Positions 12,685 to 14,971 of a DNA stretch of 14,971 nt are shown here, one piece after another. The translations under genes were made by a program, and so were the position numbers. Source of the stretch: Spirochaetia bacterium (lineage in GTDB: Bacteria; Spirochaetota; Spirochaetia; Treponematales; Breznakiellaceae). The stretch spans positions 1 through 14,971 of the forward strand of contig BNUY01000073.1 in assembly GCA_025997715.1 (NCBI GenBank), read 5' to 3'. Below the pieces are notes generated by a model. It made no database searches. It had not been told where the DNA came from and saw only the letters and a program-made list of their open reading frames with translations. Numbering within the stretch: the first letter of the stretch is position 1; every line of letters begins with the position of its first letter.

Positions 12685-13875
12685 ATGGATGAGCAGTGCG
12701 CTATAGCGCCCGTCAAAGCGCCGGGTCAATATTTTTCCCCCCTCCAGATTGGCTCCATAGTGGAGCTTATCCCGCTTTTTCCGGAAGAATCCGGCGTGGT
12801 CGGGGCGCATGCCGCCCTCAAGGTGGGGCGTGAGGTGATCCTGGTGCTGCGGAAGGGCAAGTTCTTTGGGCTCATTGCCTGCAGGACCCTGGAAAAGCTC
12901 CTCGACAATGCCGCCTGCTTACCGGACCTGACTGCCTACCTGATTCCGCCCCTGGGTATCGTTGATGCCTCAGCCTCCCTTGATGCGGTGATGGCACGCT
13001 ACCTCCGGGGGGAAGTGGGAGAGGGTGCCGGGTGGTTTGTGGTGGTTCATAAGGAATCCTATCTGGGGGTGGCGGGGCTCCGCAGAATAATTGAATATAC
13101 CAATACCATGCGGGTCCGGGACCTCATCCAGGCGCGGGAGATTCAGCGGTACCTTCTGGATAAATCCCAGGTTACCGATGAACGGTTCCGGGTGTTATTG
13201 TACAACAAGATGGCCCATGAGTTGGGTGGGGATTTCTACCGGGTATTCCGGAGCGGCAAGGACCGCTTCCTCATCGGCTGTTTTGACGTGGCGGGGAAAA
13301 ACATCTCCGGGTCCCTGGCAACCATGGCCCTGGGCGCCTGTTTTTCCGCCCTGGAACTCCTCACCTTTGAGGGATGTCCGGAGGAGATTACCCGGTTTAT
13401 CAATTCCCTGGTCCGGGATGTAAGCCCTCCGGGGCTCTTCATTACCGCGGTACTGTTTTATGTTGATTTTACCAGCATGACCGTGACCCTCCACAACTGC
13501 GGTTTCTCCCCGGTGCTGGTCTTTATGCCCCGGGATACCGGAATCGCCTATAAGGTCATACAGCCAAGCTTTCCTCCCCTGGGCATCCAGGAAGAACTGG
13601 ACCTGGCTGCCGGCCAGACCGTCCCCATCAAGGCGGGGCTGCGGCTGAGCGCCTATTCCGACGGCCTGACCGACATGACCAACATCCACCGGGAGCGGTA
13701 CGGGGAAGAAAGGACCTTTGCCCTGTTAAAGAAGTTTCACCGCATTCCCCAGGACCGGCTCCGGGGCCTCCTGGAAAAGGAAATCGCCGCCTGGATTGGG
13801 GAAGCGCCCTTCACCGCGCACCGGGGCGCTTCCCTTGCGGACGATGTTACCCTGGTGGACATACGGTTTGTATAA
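12685..13875 (+). CDS. SpoIIE/RsbU-type PP2C serine phosphatase with N-terminal CBS-like domain
   Basis: A 396-residue soluble protein. Residues about 37-140 look like a CBS-domain pair, a module that usually senses adenine nucleotides. The C-terminal part (about 165-396) is a PP2C-type phosphatase: HELGGDFYRVF (178-188; Asp183), GCFDVAGKNISGSLATM (198-214; Asp201), HNCGFSPVLV (270-279), PPLGI (297-301), LSAYSDGLTD (321-330; Asp326) and LADDVTLVDIRF (384-395; Asp386/387). All metal-binding aspartates are kept. Such enzymes dephosphorylate anti-sigma-factor antagonists (STAS proteins) in partner-switching pathways, but no STAS or kinase gene is in view. ATG 12685 is preferred over TTG 12682. 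It is divergent from the M20-like gene. Confidence 0.85.
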   Translation: MDEQCAIAPVKAPGQYFSPLQIGSIVELIPLFPEESGVVGAHAALKVGREVILVLRKGKFFGLIACRTLEKLLDNAACLPDLTAYLIPPLGIVDASASLDAVMARYLRGEVGEGAGWFVVVHKESYLGVAGLRRIIEYTNTMRVRDLIQAREIQRYLLDKSQVTDERFRVLLYNKMAHELGGDFYRVFRSGKDRFLIGCFDVAGKNISGSLATMALGACFSALELLTFEGCPEEITRFINSLVRDVSPPGLFITAVLFYVDFTSMTVTLHNCGFSPVLVFMPRDTGIAYKVIQPSFPPLGIQEELDLAAGQTVPIKAGLRLSAYSDGLTDMTNIHRERYGEERTFALLKKFHRIPQDRLRGLLEKEIAAWIGEAPFTAHRGASLADDVTLVDIRFV

Positions 13876-13923
13876 GGTTAGTATTTTGAGCGCATCATTA
13901 CATAATAGCGAGGAGTATAAAAA

Positions 13924-14475
13924 ATGGGAAAGACATTTCACCTTTATAAGGGCAAAGTGTATGATCAGCAGGGGCTCATCCGCGCCTTGTATGGCCTTGA
14001 TTTTGAGGGAGTAAAGAAAAAGTTGGGGTTTTCGATGATCGTAAGCCCCTGGACGGTGTACGGATATATTGACCGGGTCCATAAGATTGACCGGGTGATA
14101 TGCATCCACGTATACGGCCAGCTTAAGGCCGGGGGGAATGCCCACGAGATCATGAAGCCCTTCATCGTGAGCGAGCGGGCTAATAAGAAGGACATTGAGA
14201 TTGAGGGGTATCAGCTCTGTTCCAGGCCGGGGGCGCCCTTCCCCTGGGCTCTGCCCCAGGAAGGCTCTTCTATCCTGGTGGAATCCTATTGGCTTTTCGC
14301 CGAGGTGTTAGACACCCTTGACGCCTACGAAGGCCAGCTCTATAAGCGAATTCAGCTTGACAACGGTTCCTACCTGTACATCGGCGAGAAAGGGAGCGAG
14401 TTTATCCCCTTCAAGCAGAAGCGCCGGGGCTGTTGGGCAAATGGGAAGGAGATTATTGCGGAGGATGCCCGGTAG
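13924..14475 (+). CDS. Gamma-glutamylcyclotransferase-like (GGCT/AIG2) family protein
   Basis: A 183-residue protein whose core (about 57-155) matches the GGCT-like fold: IHVYGQLKAGGNAH (61-74) corresponds to the YGxL substrate loop, IEGYQL (93-98) follows, and LDAYEGQLYKR (132-142) contains the likely catalytic Glu136. This family includes cyclotransferases that release 5-oxoproline from gamma-glutamyl peptides or amines; the substrate cannot be told here. About 56 residues precede the core, an extension I do not recognise. AGGAG (13911-13915) with eight-base spacing supports ATG 13924. It lies 48 bases after the phosphatase gene and converges with the protease remnant, two bases apart. Confidence 0.75.
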   Translation: MGKTFHLYKGKVYDQQGLIRALYGLDFEGVKKKLGFSMIVSPWTVYGYIDRVHKIDRVICIHVYGQLKAGGNAHEIMKPFIVSERANKKDIEIEGYQLCSRPGAPFPWALPQEGSSILVESYWLFAEVLDTLDAYEGQLYKRIQLDNGSYLYIGEKGSEFIPFKQKRRGCWANGKEIIAEDAR

Positions 14476-14477
14476 GG

Positions 14478-14783
14478 TCATCTTTTCCGCCGTATGCTTA
14501 CGGCCTTTTTCACGGCCCTATCGCCATGTTTGCCTACCACTTGCTGGTCTACGGGATCCACCATGAGGTCCAGGCTTTCAAGGGGGATGACGCCGAGAAG
14601 GGCATCCCCATTACCGGGCATGACTATGGGGTTACAGGTGGCTTTGCGGTCTTTCCAATGCATGGTTACTGGTTCGGTATAATGGCAGGTCTGTGCCTGG
14701 TTATTCGCAAGGATTGTGATATCGCTTGCCTCAATACGTAGCCCGAGCTGTTCCCGCATCTTTTCGTTAAACCCTAACTCCGC
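14478..14783 (-). pseudogene. 5'-truncated remnant of a retropepsin-like aspartic protease
   Basis: The reading frame gives AELGFNEKMREQLGLRIEAS and later TEPVTMHWKDRKATCNP and LLGVIPLESLDLMVD. These align with residues 48-118 of the intact protease at 9839-10252 (INETVRQALGL; TEPVEVHWKDRSMTCQP; LLGAIPLEDMDIMVD). The N-terminal third with the catalytic DTG is absent. Immediately upstream is TAA (14786-14784), which closes an unrelated frame. An internal ATG at 14759 could allow translation of about 93 residues, but without the active-site loop it would not be a protease. This looks like decay after a deletion or an insertion-mediated fusion. Confidence 0.75.
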
Positions 14784-14971
14784 TTATTTTAGGTAGTCTA
14801 TACCGATTTTTTCAAAAATTTTAAGGACCCGGACTGGTATTTCACTACGGTGCCATTCGCCTCTAATGCGCATTTTATAGATTGCCTTTGCCAATTCTAT
14901 AATATCTTTCGGCGATTGTTTTGTTAGCAGATTCGCGGCCCGCAGCCGGTCGAAAAGTTTGTGGTAGGCGA
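14784..14971 (-). CDS. C-terminal fragment of an unidentified protein, possibly an IS transposase
   Basis: The last 61 codons of a leftward gene enter from the right edge and end at TAA (14786-14784). The sequence is rich in Lys, Arg and Ile, including AYHKLFDRLRAANLLTKQ, KDIIELAKAIYKMRI and, near the end, SEIPVRVLKIFEKIGIDYL. The pattern 'IYK..I...W...EIP..V..I.EK.GI' reminds me of the C-terminal tail of some DDE insertion-sequence transposases, but I cannot confirm this. It is in the same frame as the protease remnant, separated only by the stop codon. A transposase would explain how the protease lost its 5' part. The 5' end lies outside the window. Confidence 0.45.
   Translation of the reverse strand, partial: AYHKLFDRLRAANLLTKQSPKDIIELAKAIYKMRIRGEWHRSEIPVRVLKIFEKIGIDYLK

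Noticed and set aside
1..14971. tRNA or rRNA genes, CRISPR arrays, replication origin
   Set aside because: No cloverleaf-like sequence, no regularly spaced direct repeats and no cluster of DnaA-box-like sites were seen on reading both strands. Without a covariance-model search this is not absolute.

Overview
This GC-rich window looks like chromosomal DNA of a spirochete, most likely a host-associated treponeme of the termite-gut type. The protein sequences suggest this: a small retropepsin-like protease with a decayed paralogue, a P-loop protein with an AlaRS-type SAD domain next to a class I fumarase, and a GpgS-type glycosyltransferase. The taxon is an inference; no rRNA or other marker gene is present.

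Layout. 1-108 (minus) is the N-terminus of a GntR-family regulator. It is divergent from a rightward set (234-3255): P-loop/SAD protein, fumarase alpha and beta, and an FMN-binding iron-sulfur-type flavoprotein. 3309-3508 is a complete histidine attenuator: promoter, a 27-codon leader peptide with five consecutive His codons, an antiterminator, and a terminator with an eight-T tract. Next comes hisG, a ~96-bp imperfect palindrome, then hisB, hisH, hisF, a three-domain hisA-hisI-hisE fusion, hisC and a COG0731-like radical SAM gene (3518-9817). From hisB onward neighbours overlap or almost touch, so this is one tight operon. hisD and a histidinol-phosphate phosphatase are not in the window.

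9839-12615 is leftward: a retropepsin-like aspartic protease, glucosyl-3-phosphoglycerate synthase (gpgS), and an M20-like peptidase with altered metal-ligand motifs. Divergent overlapping promoters separate this from a rightward CBS/PP2C (SpoIIE/RsbU-type) phosphatase and a GGCT/AIG2-like protein. The window ends in a 5'-truncated aspartic protease remnant, joined in frame after a stop codon to the C-terminus of an unidentified protein.

The strongest observation is the his leader. All parts of classical ribosome-mediated attenuation are present, including an exact 10-bp antiterminator that competes with an 18-bp terminator stem. The leader ORF has no Shine-Dalgarno sequence, and its ATG lies where transcription from the upstream promoter should start. 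The leader mRNA may therefore be leaderless. The same promoter-to-ATG spacing is seen at two other genes here.
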